Positions 50,176 through 57,395 of a DNA stretch of 57,395 nt are shown here, in pieces. The DNA is taken from positions 1-57,395 of the forward strand of contig JAAZAR010000152.1 of assembly GCA_012514235.1 (NCBI GenBank), in the 5' to 3' direction. This stretch comes from Actinomycetota bacterium (GTDB lineage: Bacteria > Actinomycetota > Thermoleophilia > UBA2241). Numbering within the stretch: the first letter of the stretch is position 1; each line of letters starts with the position of its first letter. Position numbers and translations under genes: made by a program. The notes under the pieces were generated by a model. That model worked only from the letters and a program-made list of their open reading frames with translations, did no database searches and had not been told where the DNA came from.

Positions 50176-50979
50176 ATGGATGTCACACTGCTCGGCACAC
50201 TCGGCTGGATGCCGCGTGACGCTCGCGAGACGACGTGCTTCGCCGTGCGCGAGGGGCCGGTGCTGTTCCTGTTCGACGCCGGCACCGGCCTCCGTCGGCT
50301 CCTGGACCAGCCGCACGCCGCCCTGCTCGATGGAGCCTCGGAGGTGCACCTCTTCCTGAGTCACTACCATCTCGACCACGTCTGCGGCCTGGCCTATCTC
50401 TCGGGGGTGCTGCCCGGTCGCGAACTGGTGCTGCACCCGCCGGCCGAGACGCTCACCGGAGTGGATCCCGTGGCCGCCGTCTCCGAGCTCGTCCGACGGC
50501 CGTACAACCCGGCGGACCTCGCGGACATGAGGAACGTGACCGTGCGGCCGGCCGGCCGCGAGAACGAGGTCGCCGGTCACACGATCCGTCTGCGGCCGCA
50601 GCAGCACACGGACACGAGCGTCTCGTTCCGTCTGGATGACGAGCTGGTCGTCGCGACCGACACGCCTCCGGATCCGCAGGCGATCGCGTTCGCCCGCGGA
50701 GCCGGCCTGTGGCTGCACGAGGCGTGGTACTGGGCGGACGACCCCGGCCTGCGCGACCTGCCGGAGCCGCTCCGACGCGGGTACGCGGCGCACAGTGAGG
50801 CGACGGCGGTAGCAGGTCTCGCTGCGGAGGCGGCGGTGGGCCGTCTCATCCTCGTCCATCTGAACCCGCTCTCGGACGAGAGTGCGCATCTTGCGATGCG
50901 CGACGCGGCACGCGCCACGTTCCCCCGGACCGATGTCGTGGACGACGGGACCGTCGCGAGCACGAACGCCGCCGTTTGA
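50176..50979 (+). CDS. Metallo-beta-lactamase-fold hydrolase, RNase Z-like
   Basis: This 267-residue binuclear metallohydrolase starts at an ATG with GGGGAGGA 3-5 nt upstream. Metal ligands appear in LFLSHYHLDHVCGL (H63, H65, D67, H68), a later DELVVATDTPPDP (Asp) and LWLHEAWYWAD (His). The N-terminal LLGTLGWMPRDARETTCFAV opening resembles the RNase Z/arylsulfatase-like MBL group. No exosite arm is clear, so tRNA processing is not claimed. The next gene begins 32 nt downstream and probably shares its transcript. Confidence 0.87.
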   Translation: MDVTLLGTLGWMPRDARETTCFAVREGPVLFLFDAGTGLRRLLDQPHAALLDGASEVHLFLSHYHLDHVCGLAYLSGVLPGRELVLHPPAETLTGVDPVAAVSELVRRPYNPADLADMRNVTVRPAGRENEVAGHTIRLRPQQHTDTSVSFRLDDELVVATDTPPDPQAIAFARGAGLWLHEAWYWADDPGLRDLPEPLRRGYAAHSEATAVAGLAAEAAVGRLILVHLNPLSDESAHLAMRDAARATFPRTDVVDDGTVASTNAAV

Positions 50980-51011
50980 CACACGCGGTCGCGCGCCGGG
51001 AGGATGCCAAT

Positions 51012-51551
51012 GTGACCCCGGGCATGATCCGCTTCCGCGACAAGCGCTTTCTCGCCGTGGCTATCGTCATCGCCGCGCTCGTGGTGTTCGTGCTGCCCGC
51101 CTTCGTCGCGTTCCGGTACACGGCGCCCCAGCAGCGCGGGCAGTTCCTCACCCATCCGTGGCGCGGCTGGAGCTTCGCCTACGCCGCGCTGGCGGTGCCC
51201 GGGGGGTCGGAGCTGAAGACGTCCGGCATGGCGCTGCGCAAGGCCGACTGGGTGTTCAAAGGCACCGTGGTCGACGCGCGAGAGGTCCAACTGCTCTACG
51301 TCAGGCGCAAACAGCCCTACACGTTCGACCATCCGATCGACGGCCGGACAGTGACCACCACGGTCGTCCCGTCGTACCGGTTCATCTGGCAGGTACAGGG
51401 GGAAGTCGGCACCGTGTCAAACAGGACGGACACCATCGTCGCCCTTTTCGACTACCGGACGGGACGTATGCTCTACGACATCAGGGACGACCTCACATCC
51501 GAGGAGCTCGCGCCTGCGCCCCCGGACTCTTCACCTACTCCGGGACCGTGA
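51012..51551 (+). CDS. Membrane-anchored hypothetical protein (179 aa)
   Basis: The GTG at 51012 has GGGAGG 8 nt upstream and gives a better start than the TTG at 50976. The protein has a short basic head, one transmembrane helix (LAVAIVIAALVVFVLPAFVAF, about residues 14-34) and an extracytoplasmic domain of about 145 residues. That domain contains WRGWSFAYAALAV, WVFKGTVVDAREVQLLYVRRK and VVPSYRFIWQVQGEVGTVSNRTDTIVALFDYRTGRMLYDIRDDL. The tail is Pro/Ser-rich. I do not recognise a family. It lies 28 nt before the MscS gene on the same strand, so it may affect the same envelope process. Confidence 0.7.
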   Translation: MTPGMIRFRDKRFLAVAIVIAALVVFVLPAFVAFRYTAPQQRGQFLTHPWRGWSFAYAALAVPGGSELKTSGMALRKADWVFKGTVVDAREVQLLYVRRKQPYTFDHPIDGRTVTTTVVPSYRFIWQVQGEVGTVSNRTDTIVALFDYRTGRMLYDIRDDLTSEELAPAPPDSSPTPGP

Positions 51552-51579
51552 CCGTGCCCACCCGTGCCGGAGCACGTCG

Positions 51580-52398
51580 ATGACCCCACTCGCCACCGCC
51601 TTCTACGAGACAGACTGGTTCACCGCGCTGCTCTACCTGGTCATCGCGGTGATCGTGGCGCGCGTGGTCGACTACATCCTCGCGCGCCGCGACAAGGCGG
51701 TGCTTCGGCTGCTCGGCAAGGCGCCGGGCCGGGCCGAGCGCACGCGGTACATCATGATCCGGCGCCTCGTCTTCGTCGGCATCCTCTTCGTCGGTATCGG
51801 CATAGCGCTGCTGAAGATCCCGGAGGTCAGCACGCTGGCCCGGGCGATGCTCGCCTCGGCGGCTATCGTCGCCGGCGTGATCGGCATCGCCGCCCGGGCG
51901 CCCATCGCCAACCTGGTCAGCGGCGTCATGATCGCCTTCTCGCAGCCCGTGCGTCTCAACGACTACATCCGCGTGGACGATGAGTACGGGACGGTCGAGC
52001 AGATCTCCCTCACCTACACCTACATCCGCAGCGGCGACGGCCGACGGGTGGTCATCCCCAACGAAGCGTTCGCCAGCAAGGCCGTGCACAACTACTCCAT
52101 GGGCTCACCCGGCTGCATGATCACCGTGGAATGCTCCGTGCCGCTCGAGGTCGATCACGAGCGCGTCGCGCAGGCGATGCTCGAGGTGGGCCAGTCGCTG
52201 GCGCCGGCGCCGGTCGGCAAGGAGGACAGTGTGGAGGTTGCCGACATCTCCGGCGGTGAAGTGGTCTTGCGCCTGCACGCATGGGCCGCGGATCCGGTAC
52301 GGCGCGATGAGATCGCGAGCGACCTGCGTGCCGCCCTGCTCCGCCGCCTGGCCAGCGACGGCCTGCTCGGCGCGGGGGAGTCCGGTGGAGGCGACTGA
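51580..52398 (+). CDS. MscS-family mechanosensitive channel
   Basis: This 272-residue protein has about three membrane helices (WFTALLYLVIAVIVARVVDYI; RRLVFVGILFVGIGIALLKI; LARAMLASAAIVAGVIGIAARAPIANLVSGVMIAF). The last is the pore helix with small residues (Ala/Gly/Ile), continuing into the MscS beta domain (SQPVRLNDYIRVDDEYGTVEQISLTYTYIRSGDGRRVVIPNEAFASKAVHNYS). The cytoplasmic C-terminal domain runs from about 175. Such channels relieve osmotic downshock by releasing solutes. Its stop overlaps the next gene by 14 nt, implying coupling. Confidence 0.93.
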   Translation: MTPLATAFYETDWFTALLYLVIAVIVARVVDYILARRDKAVLRLLGKAPGRAERTRYIMIRRLVFVGILFVGIGIALLKIPEVSTLARAMLASAAIVAGVIGIAARAPIANLVSGVMIAFSQPVRLNDYIRVDDEYGTVEQISLTYTYIRSGDGRRVVIPNEAFASKAVHNYSMGSPGCMITVECSVPLEVDHERVAQAMLEVGQSLAPAPVGKEDSVEVADISGGEVVLRLHAWAADPVRRDEIASDLRAALLRRLASDGLLGAGESGGGD

Positions 52399-53707
52399 GC
52401 TGCCCGGGGACGCCGGCGGCCAGGCCGCGGGCGCGGGTCAGACGGGCGAGGACCGCGGCGGGGGACCCGCCGCGGTCGATCCGGCGGCTGAGACCGACGC
52501 TCGCCGCCCGCTGAGGCGGGCGGTCGCCGTCGCGATCGGCAGCCGCCTGCTCGTCTTCGCCGTCGCGTTCGCGTCGGCCGCCCTTATCGGCATCGGCGGC
52601 CTCCCGGTGGGCTGGCGCTTCCCCGTCAAGGCCGAGGTGTTCACCGGCTGGCTCGGGTCACTGCTCAACCCCTGGGCACACTGGGACGGCGTCTGGTACA
52701 TCAAGATCGCCACCAGTGGCTACGCCGACGGCGACGGCAGCACGGCGTTCTTCCCCCTGTTCCCCACGTTGCTCCGCTACGTCGGGGTACTGCTCGAGGG
52801 GAACATGCTGCTCACCGGCGTGCTCATCTCGCTGCTCTGCTTCGCCGGCAGCGTCTGGCTCCTCTGGCGCCTCGTGCGGCAAGACTTCGATGACGAGCTC
52901 GCGAGCCGGGCAGTCATCTACCTTTCGCTCGGACCGCTCTCGTTCTTCCTCCAGGCCGTCTACACGGAGTCCCTGTTCCTGCTGCTCGCACTGGCGTGTT
53001 TCGTGTTCGCCCGCGAAGGCCGCTGGCGGCTCGCGGGCGTCATGGGCCTCCTGGCGACGCTCACGCGCAGCACCGGGGTGCTCCTGCTGATCCCCATGGC
53101 CTACTACTACTATGGGCGCCGTGGGTGGAAGCTCAGGAACACCGACTCCCACGTGGCCAACCTGCTCATGGTGGTCGAGGGCCTGCTCGTGTGGATGACC
53201 TACCTGGCACTGGCCTTCGGCAAGCCGCTCGCCTTCTCCAGCGCCCAGTCGCAGTGGGAGCGTGGCCTCGCGGCGCCCAACTACACCGTGACGAAGGCCG
53301 TGGTGTCCACGGTCGTGGGCCTGCGCAACGTCGTGTCCGCCGAGTACTACCGCTGGCTCTGGGAGGCGCCCCGCCCCGGGTCCGAGTACAGCAACTTCGC
53401 CACCAACCTGCTCAACCTGCTGTTCTTCGTCGCCGCCGTGCTGCTGCTCTGGTACGGGGCGCGGCGACTCCCGGGGGCCTACTCCTGGTTCGCCCTGGCA
53501 TCACTCGCGTACCCGCTCTTCTTCCCGAGCAAGTACGTGCCGCTCATGTCCTATCCCCGCTTCACGCTCACCGTGTTCCCGCTCTACGTCGCCCTCGCGC
53601 TGTACACACGAGACCGGCCGCGTGCGCACAAGGTGGTGGTGGTGCTCGGGGTCCTGCTGCTCGTCGTGCTCACGGCGAAGTTCGCCGTGTTCAGTTGGGT
53701 GGCGTGA
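52385..53707 (+). CDS. PIG-V-like mannosyltransferase, GT-C fold
   Basis: This 440-residue multi-spanning glycosyltransferase begins at GTG 52385, preceded by GGGGGAG. An Ala/Gly/Asp-rich cytosolic head (1-45) precedes the first helix (AVAVAIGSRLLVFAVAFASAALIG). The diagnostic loop NPWAHWDGVWYIKIATSGYADGDGSTAFFPLFPTLLRYVG contains the WDG..WY acidic site and SxAFFPLFP seen in GPI mannosyltransferase 2 (PIG-V) and related bacterial proteins using polyprenyl-phosphate sugars. At least eight further helices follow. It could glycosylate lipid or protein acceptors on the outer face. It is convergent with the DUF2079 gene 34 nt away. Confidence 0.82.
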   Translation: MEATELPGDAGGQAAGAGQTGEDRGGGPAAVDPAAETDARRPLRRAVAVAIGSRLLVFAVAFASAALIGIGGLPVGWRFPVKAEVFTGWLGSLLNPWAHWDGVWYIKIATSGYADGDGSTAFFPLFPTLLRYVGVLLEGNMLLTGVLISLLCFAGSVWLLWRLVRQDFDDELASRAVIYLSLGPLSFFLQAVYTESLFLLLALACFVFAREGRWRLAGVMGLLATLTRSTGVLLLIPMAYYYYGRRGWKLRNTDSHVANLLMVVEGLLVWMTYLALAFGKPLAFSSAQSQWERGLAAPNYTVTKAVVSTVVGLRNVVSAEYYRWLWEAPRPGSEYSNFATNLLNLLFFVAAVLLLWYGARRLPGAYSWFALASLAYPLFFPSKYVPLMSYPRFTLTVFPLYVALALYTRDRPRAHKVVVVLGVLLLVVLTAKFAVFSWVA

Positions 53708-53741
53708 GAGGCGCTGCCGACGACTCAGCCTTCACCGCACG

Positions 53742-55274
53742 TCACGGCGACGGAGAGGCATCCGCCCCCGGCGAGGAGGTCACCGCGTCCGGCGGGCTTT
53801 CGGGCTCCCCGGCGGCATCGACGCGCTTGAACACCAGGACGCCGTCCTTCGCATACACGGACTGGAACCTGCGGTCGAGCACGAGCTGGCCGAGAGCCTG
53901 GGCATGCAGCGCCTCATCCTCCTTGTCGTAGTAGAACGGGTGGCGCTGATCGACGATCACCCAATCAGCCCCCTCGAAGTACGGGAAGATGTAGGCCACC
54001 CTGCGGGCAGCGAGCTGCGCGCCGGCGTTGTTGTTGGCTGAGACCGCGACGCCGTCCGGGATCAGCGCGATCGCCTCATCGAGCGCCACGTCATGTGACG
54101 TCCTCGCGTAGTCGGAGCCGTCGTAGGCCGCTCCAGGCAACGAGAACGGGAGCGGCCCCAGGAAGTAGTTGCCCGCCAGCGCGCACGCCAGGACGAGGAG
54201 GGCGAGCGTAGAGCGGCTGACGCGCTCGCCCTTCATCCGTCCTTCGGCCCTGCGGAACCCTCCCCCGAGCCACCGCCACAGGCGCATGACGCCGAGTACC
54301 GCGGCGGCGTAGAGGAAGGGGATCTCCAGCGCCGTGTAGTGGAACTCGATGCGGCGCTGGTACACGGTCGTGGACAGCGCGTTCAGGGCGTACTCGGGCA
54401 GTGCGATCAGCACGGTGAGCGGACTGAGTACGGATGTGAACCCGAGCGGCCAGAGCAATCGCAACCAGTACCTCAGGTTCGATGCCGAGAGGAAGTCCCG
54501 GGCAGTCTGGACGGGGTTGAGCACCGCGTTCTTCGCCACCTCGCCGGCGCCGCTGCCGTAGTCGCCGTAGCGGGCGATGAAGGCGCTCTGGCCGCCGTTG
54601 TAGTGCGGGATCACGACCCACACCGCACTAGCGAACCAGGCGGCGCCGAGCGCCGTGACCACGATCGGCCACGGCGAACGCTTGCGGAGCGCGAAGTAGG
54701 CTCCCATGAAAGCGATCACGAGGGGCACGGTCTCCTTGCACGCGGCCGCCAGCACCAGGAACACGGCGGCGCGCAGCCAGCGGCCCTCCTCCATGTACAG
54801 GAACGCCCAGAGGAGGAGCGGCGTAGCCAAAGCCACCGGATGGAACTCGTTGAGCACCAGGAAGCCCAGCGCGGGATACAGCAGATACGCGCCGGCGAGC
54901 ATCGCTCCCGCGCTCGGATCGCGGGTGACGCGCGTGGCCAGCCTGAAGGACGGCCACGCGCCCGTGGCCACGATCGCAGCCTGTGCGACCAGCAGCATCA
55001 CGGGACTCGGCCACACGAGCCAGGGAAGCGCGAACAGCGCGAGGATCGGGTCCACGTGCGAGCCGAGGCGCGACATCTGTCTCGGCTCGACGTCGCCGGT
55101 CGTGATCTCGAGGAAGTGGCCGTGCGCCGTGTTGTACACGGCCTGCACCATGTTGCCGAGGTCATAGCGAGCGTCCATGTACGCCCTGTACTTGAGCCAC
55201 GAGAGCAGGGCGTAGACGACCGCGAAGATGATGGCGCCGCCGATGACGTAGAGCGCCCGGCGGCGCATCATCAT
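53742..55274 (-). CDS. DUF2079 multi-spanning membrane protein
   Basis: This protein of about 510 residues has around ten membrane helices and the DUF2079 pattern. It starts LYVIGGAIIFAVVYALLSWLKYRAYMDARYDLGNMVQAVYNTAHG, then SRLGSHVDPILALFALPWLVWPSP and LYPALGFLVLNEFHPVALATPLLLWAFLYMEEGRW. The C-terminal soluble part contains AVSANNNAGAQLAARRVAYIFPYFEGADWVIVDQRHPFYYD. DUF2079 is thought to be a GT-C-like family related to glycosyltransferases. ATG 55274 is chosen because GGGAG lies 6 nt upstream; ATG 55280 abuts it. It lies 95 nt downstream of the AglD-like gene on the same strand. Confidence 0.82.
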   Translation of the reverse strand: MMMRRRALYVIGGAIIFAVVYALLSWLKYRAYMDARYDLGNMVQAVYNTAHGHFLEITTGDVEPRQMSRLGSHVDPILALFALPWLVWPSPVMLLVAQAAIVATGAWPSFRLATRVTRDPSAGAMLAGAYLLYPALGFLVLNEFHPVALATPLLLWAFLYMEEGRWLRAAVFLVLAAACKETVPLVIAFMGAYFALRKRSPWPIVVTALGAAWFASAVWVVIPHYNGGQSAFIARYGDYGSGAGEVAKNAVLNPVQTARDFLSASNLRYWLRLLWPLGFTSVLSPLTVLIALPEYALNALSTTVYQRRIEFHYTALEIPFLYAAAVLGVMRLWRWLGGGFRRAEGRMKGERVSRSTLALLVLACALAGNYFLGPLPFSLPGAAYDGSDYARTSHDVALDEAIALIPDGVAVSANNNAGAQLAARRVAYIFPYFEGADWVIVDQRHPFYYDKEDEALHAQALGQLVLDRRFQSVYAKDGVLVFKRVDAAGEPESPPDAVTSSPGADASPSP

Positions 55275-55369
55275 CCTCATCTCCCGTTCACCCAGCTCTA
55301 CGGCCTGGCCGAGGAGCAACAGGCCGCCGGACTGCTGCTCGAAGCGCGCACCGTTCGTCCGCCGCCGGC

Positions 55370-56386
55370 TCACGCCGCCCCTCTGCGACGGACCACGACC
55401 TCGATCCCCACCACGAGGCCCACGAACACCAGCTCCACCACCGTCACCCACAGCCGCAGGAGGAGCGCCCAGGTGAGAGCCACCCCGCCGGGCAGTTCTC
55501 TGGAGAGCGAGGCGGTCAGCACGGCCTCACGGACGCCGATGCCGCTCGGGATGATGAACGCCACCATGCCTGCCACGTACGCGAGAGCGTAGGCGACGGT
55601 CACCAGCGGCAACGCTTCCACGCCGAGTCCCGTGATCGCTCGTGCCAGCAGCCATGCACCGAACCCGGCCACGAACCAGTCCGCGGTGAAGAGCAGCGCG
55701 ATGACGAGGACCTTGCCGAACGAGAGCGTGACCTCCAGCGGCGGCCGGTGCAGGAGACGCAGCGCCCAACCGGCGACTGGGCCGAACACGCGCGGATGCA
55801 TGAATGCCACCAGCACCGGGATGGCCAGAAGACTCAGGGCCGTGACACCCGGGCGGTACTCCCAGAACGGGAAGAGGACCGCCACCGCGAGCAACGCCCC
55901 GCACAAGCCGAGCGCCTGCTCGTAGACCATCGCCGCCGTCACCCGTTCCACGGCCAGCCCCCGCGAACGACTCATCCAGGCGCGCCCGACGAACATGAAG
56001 ACGTTGCCTGGGACGTAGCGCGCCAGGATGGACTTGCCCCATACCGAGGCCGCCGGCCAGAAGGGACTCGGGGCACCGCACCCGTCCAGCAGCAGCCACC
56101 AGAACAGGGCCTGCGCGAAGTAGTAGGCGAGCAGGGCGACGCCGGAAGCGACCAGCCAGCCGACGTCGAACGTCCAGTCGAAGTCCTCGATGCTGCTCCA
56201 TGACCGCGCCAGATAGGCGGCGAGGAAGTACACGGACGCCGCCACGATCGCCGCCTGGACAAGGCGGAGGACGATCCTGCGACGGCGCGAACTCGGCCTC
56301 GGCGTCGCGCCCCCCGGAGGGCCCTCGACCGGCGCATTGTGGCTCTCGCGATGCGGGAGACCGCCTGCGCCTTCCGCGCCGGTCAT
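55370..56386 (-). CDS. AglD/LPG-synthase-like transmembrane protein (UPF0104)
   Basis: This 338-residue polytopic protein resembles the lysylphosphatidylglycerol synthase transmembrane region/AglD group. It carries VSYYF-like LLAYYFAQALFWWLLLDGCG, the block SVWGKSILARYVPGNVFMFVGRAWMSRSRG (about 115-145) and the conserved FIIPSGIGVREAVLTASLS (about 285-303). These proteins have been linked to polyprenyl-lipid or sugar-lipid handling. The ATG at 56386 overlaps the stop of the glycosyltransferase by 4 nt (ATGA). The frame running to 56575 belongs to that upstream gene's region. Together with DUF2079 and the glycosyltransferase it forms a small envelope-glycan unit. Confidence 0.85.
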   Translation of the reverse strand: MTGAEGAGGLPHRESHNAPVEGPPGGATPRPSSRRRRIVLRLVQAAIVAASVYFLAAYLARSWSSIEDFDWTFDVGWLVASGVALLAYYFAQALFWWLLLDGCGAPSPFWPAASVWGKSILARYVPGNVFMFVGRAWMSRSRGLAVERVTAAMVYEQALGLCGALLAVAVLFPFWEYRPGVTALSLLAIPVLVAFMHPRVFGPVAGWALRLLHRPPLEVTLSFGKVLVIALLFTADWFVAGFGAWLLARAITGLGVEALPLVTVAYALAYVAGMVAFIIPSGIGVREAVLTASLSRELPGGVALTWALLLRLWVTVVELVFVGLVVGIEVVVRRRGAA

Positions 56387-57395
56387 GCACGCTCCAGCGC
56401 GCCGAGCAGAGAGCCGGCGACGGCGGCCGGCGTGAACGACCGGTGATACAGCTGCAGGGCAGCCCGGCCGAGACGGGAGCGCTCGGTACCGTCGAGCAGC
56501 CGGCGCAAGGCGCCGGCCAGCGCCGCCGCGTCCCCGGCCGGCGTGAGCAGGGCGGACTCGCCGTCGTGGAGCCACTCCCGCGCCGCGTCGGTGTCTGCGG
56601 TGACGACCGGCCGGCCGCAGGCCAACGCGTCGAAGACCTTGTTCGGTACGACCCGGCCGGCCTTTTCAGAAGTCCCGAAGACGCCGAGGCAGACGTCCGC
56701 CCCCAGCGTGTGGGAGCGAAGCTCGTCGGGTGGGAGCTGCCCCAGCCACACCACGTTGGTCAGCCGACGCGAGGCGATGGACGCGCGAAGCTCCGCCGAG
56801 AGCTGGCCCTCACCGATGAGCACGAACCGGAACGGCTCGTCGCGCAGCAGCTCGGCGGCCGCCAGCACCACGTCGGCTCCGTGGAGCGGACTCCACTTGC
56901 CGTACTGGAGCACCGTGACGGGCTCGCCGGGGCCGAGCTCCCGAGCCGCGCCAGTGGCGCGCGGCTCCGGCAGGGCCCCGACAGGCACCACCGCCACGCG
57001 CTTACGCGCGAGGCCGAAGGCTTCCTGGAAAAAGGCGCCGTGGACCCAGGTGTCGGCGATCACGAGGTCGGCGAGCCTGAAGCCGACCTCGTCGACGGCC
57101 CGCACCGCGGCGGCCTTGACACCCGCGGAGTCGACCAGGCCTCTGTCGCCGGCGAACGTGTCCAGCAGCGAGACCAGCGGATCGAACACGAGGCGCGCAT
57201 GACGATAGGCCGCCAGGAAACGCCCGAAAGGCACGAGGAAGTGGCCCGGATATCCGACCACGACCGCATCCACGCGAAGACCCGTGCGATGCTGCCGGGC
57301 CAGTCGGACATGGGCGGCAGCAAGCCCGGCGACCATGCGCGCGGCGCCGCGGCCGCCCGCCATCTCCACGGCCGTCAGAGGAGGGAGCTGGGCGC
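56383..57395 (-). CDS. GT4-like glycosyltransferase, N-terminus off the right edge
   Basis: The minus frame is open to base 57395, so the start lies outside the window (a Val-Glu-Met at about 57369 is only an internal candidate). The visible 337 residues include part of the N-terminal Rossmann domain (VDAVVVGYPGHFLVPFGRFLAAYRHARLVFDPLVSLLDTFAGD). The complete GT-B C-terminal domain contains VTVLQYGKWSPLHGADVVLAAAELL, FVLIGEGQLSAELRASI, TNVVWLGQLPPDELRSHTLGADVCLGVFGTSEKAGRVVPNKVFDALACGRPVVTADT and a C-terminal helix. The E-x7-E-like motif is replaced by the KAGRVVPNKVFDALACG block. Substrates are unknown. Confidence 0.85.
   Translation of the reverse strand, partial: AQLPPLTAVEMAGGRGAARMVAGLAAAHVRLARQHRTGLRVDAVVVGYPGHFLVPFGRFLAAYRHARLVFDPLVSLLDTFAGDRGLVDSAGVKAAAVRAVDEVGFRLADLVIADTWVHGAFFQEAFGLARKRVAVVPVGALPEPRATGAARELGPGEPVTVLQYGKWSPLHGADVVLAAAELLRDEPFRFVLIGEGQLSAELRASIASRRLTNVVWLGQLPPDELRSHTLGADVCLGVFGTSEKAGRVVPNKVFDALACGRPVVTADTDAAREWLHDGESALLTPAGDAAALAGALRRLLDGTERSRLGRAALQLYHRSFTPAAVAGSLLGALERA

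Overview
The window is about 57 kb of high-GC bacterial DNA. Promoters are Gram-positive-like, GTG and TTG starts are frequent, and many genes overlap as ATGA or GTGA. The gene set (XpaC/TelA pair, EmrB/QacA exporter, DUF5996, DUF1697, PIG-V-like mannosyltransferase, an ECF sigma/zinc anti-sigma pair) fits a high-GC Gram-positive, most likely a deep-branching Actinomycetota. The class cannot be fixed from this sequence alone. Cysteine dioxygenase, hemerythrin, MsrB and OsmC suggest exposure to oxygen. The corrinoid protein, the MttB-family methyltransferase and a split-Soret-type cytochrome suggest that anaerobic or C1 metabolism is also present. I saw no tRNA, rRNA, CRISPR array or intact insertion sequence.

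Layout. 1-22.5 kb is a mosaic of short units. It holds a partial repeat protein cut by the left edge, msrB, a NifX-like protein, the xpaC-telA pair, a MarR/VOC unit with a likely operator, a drug exporter, a receiver-containing thioredoxin-reductase-like protein with no redox cysteines, an aldo/keto reductase, hemerythrin, RDD and DUF membrane proteins, a DUF4260-like gene broken by frameshifts, a ZIP transporter, ArsR, OsmC, cysteine dioxygenase, a Tat-exported dihaem C_GCAxxG protein beside an Ig-like secreted protein, a C45 peptidase and a glutaredoxin-DUF302 fusion. 22.6-30 kb is one tightly packed minus-strand operon: ECF sigma factor, zinc anti-sigma, fabZ, fabH, fabD, fabG, fabF, accD, accA. 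It has no acpP, and accD and accA overlap by 182 nt.

30-41 kb holds an agmatinase-family hydrolase, a membrane-anchored peptide-type binding protein, and a corrinoid locus. In that locus an MttB-family methyltransferase and a corrinoid protein flank a regulator in which an IS1595-transposase-type zinc ribbon and HTH are fused to a TetR protein. Both the methyltransferase and the corrinoid promoter regions carry the same rare element (TACC/TGCGCCAAGTA) plus dyads overlapping the core promoters. A fold-type I aminotransferase coupled to a YheO-type regulator and the sucCD pair follow. This fused regulator and its likely regulon is the best candidate for something undescribed.

41-57.4 kb holds a heterodimeric ABC exporter with one predicted degenerate ATP site, a secreted beta-propeller-like protein beside an ArsR-HTH/PBP-like regulator, an MFS exporter, a Nudix hydrolase, a metallo-hydrolase/MscS/mannosyltransferase run, and an envelope glycan cluster (DUF2079, AglD-like flippase-type protein, GT4-like glycosyltransferase) cut by the right edge.
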